Source: Streptococcus australis
GTDB lineage: Bacteria > Bacillota > Bacilli > Lactobacillales > Streptococcaceae
Direction of reading: 5' to 3'
NCBI RefSeq assembly: GCF_015553625.1
Contig: NZ_JADNGY010000004.1
Location: 144,812-208,811 of the forward strand
Length of the DNA stretch: 64,000 nucleotides
The first letter of the stretch is position 1. Each line of letters opens with the position of its first letter. Of the stretch, positions 63,957 to 64,000 are shown in pieces. The translations under genes were made by a program, and so were the position numbers. The notes under the pieces are model-generated. The model ran no database searches. It had not been told where the DNA came from and was given only the letters and a program-made list of their open reading frames with translations.

Positions 63957-64000
63957 TTAGTCCTTTTTCCGTTTTAACTGGAAAATGCGGAAAGCTTGGA
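63957..64000 (-). CDS. 3' end of an unidentified minus-strand gene
   Basis: The reverse strand reads QAFRIFQLKRKKD-stop up to 63957, followed by a good terminator at 63944. Only 13 residues are visible, so the product is not identified. The basic C-terminus is the only feature. Confidence 0.55.
   Translation of the reverse strand, partial: QAFRIFQLKRKKD

Overview
The window is an ordinary chromosomal segment of a Streptococcus. The vicRKX, rnc-smc-HAD-HAD-ftsY, hprK-lgt, ybeY-dgkA-era-mutM-coaE and pyrH-frr-cvfB gene orders, the glycolipid glycosyltransferase pair beside ccpA, the low-to-mid GC composition and the LPXTG surface proteins all fit. Protein resemblance suggests the sanguinis/parasanguinis/mitis side of the genus, but I cannot fix the species. 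No prophage, insertion sequence, integrase or CRISPR array is visible.

Layout. 1-1.9 kb: 3' end of a MucBP-repeat, proline-rich, LPNTG-anchored surface protein. 2.1-5.8 kb: pyrH, frr, cvfB, yozE-like, phoH. 5.8-6.2 kb: a gene-free stretch of hairpins. 6.2-8.3 kb: ald (minus strand) with a structured leader, a GNAT acetyltransferase and a lone tRNA-Thr. 8.3-12.1 kb: a leader peptide and two tandem terminators ahead of a heterodimeric ABC exporter, the most interesting locus here. 12.2-20.0 kb: housekeeping genes (ybeY, dgkA, era, mutM, coaE, an MFS exporter with a damaged start, rpmG, secG, rnr, smpB). 20.2-29.1 kb: a surface and stress cluster with two paralogous membrane-anchored C69 dipeptidases, tehB, lrgAB, a PrsW-type protease and an LPETG-anchored 5'-nucleotidase. 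29.3-33.8 kb: a TetR regulator divergent from an ABC/FtsX-like transporter, with a 10-codon ORF and terminator between them. 33.9-42.8 kb: phosphoesterase, Rrf2 regulator, small membrane protein, pepQ divergent from ccpA, two glycolipid glycosyltransferases, and thrS behind a T-box. 43.2-54.1 kb: vicRKX, ybaN-like, rnc, smc, two HAD phosphatases, ftsY. 54.4-57.9 kb (minus strand): zwf and a permease operon led by a 48-residue gene. 58.0-63.9 kb: tex, sprT-like, a PspC-domain gene, hprK, lgt and two small membrane proteins. A minus-strand gene is cut at the right edge.

Common threads. Carbon catabolite control recurs: ccpA and hprK are both present, and cre-like sites overlap the -35 regions of ccpA, both C69 dipeptidase genes and the 5'-nucleotidase gene. 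RNA-level control recurs too: a T-box (thrS), a leader-peptide attenuator (ABC exporter), and two further leader candidates (ald and the FtsX-type ABC operon). A roughly 180-bp intergenic repeat built of three hairpins occurs three times, each time at a gene 3' end. Two genes (a glycosyltransferase gene and tex) have TATAAT boxes so close to the start codon that their mRNAs may be leaderless.
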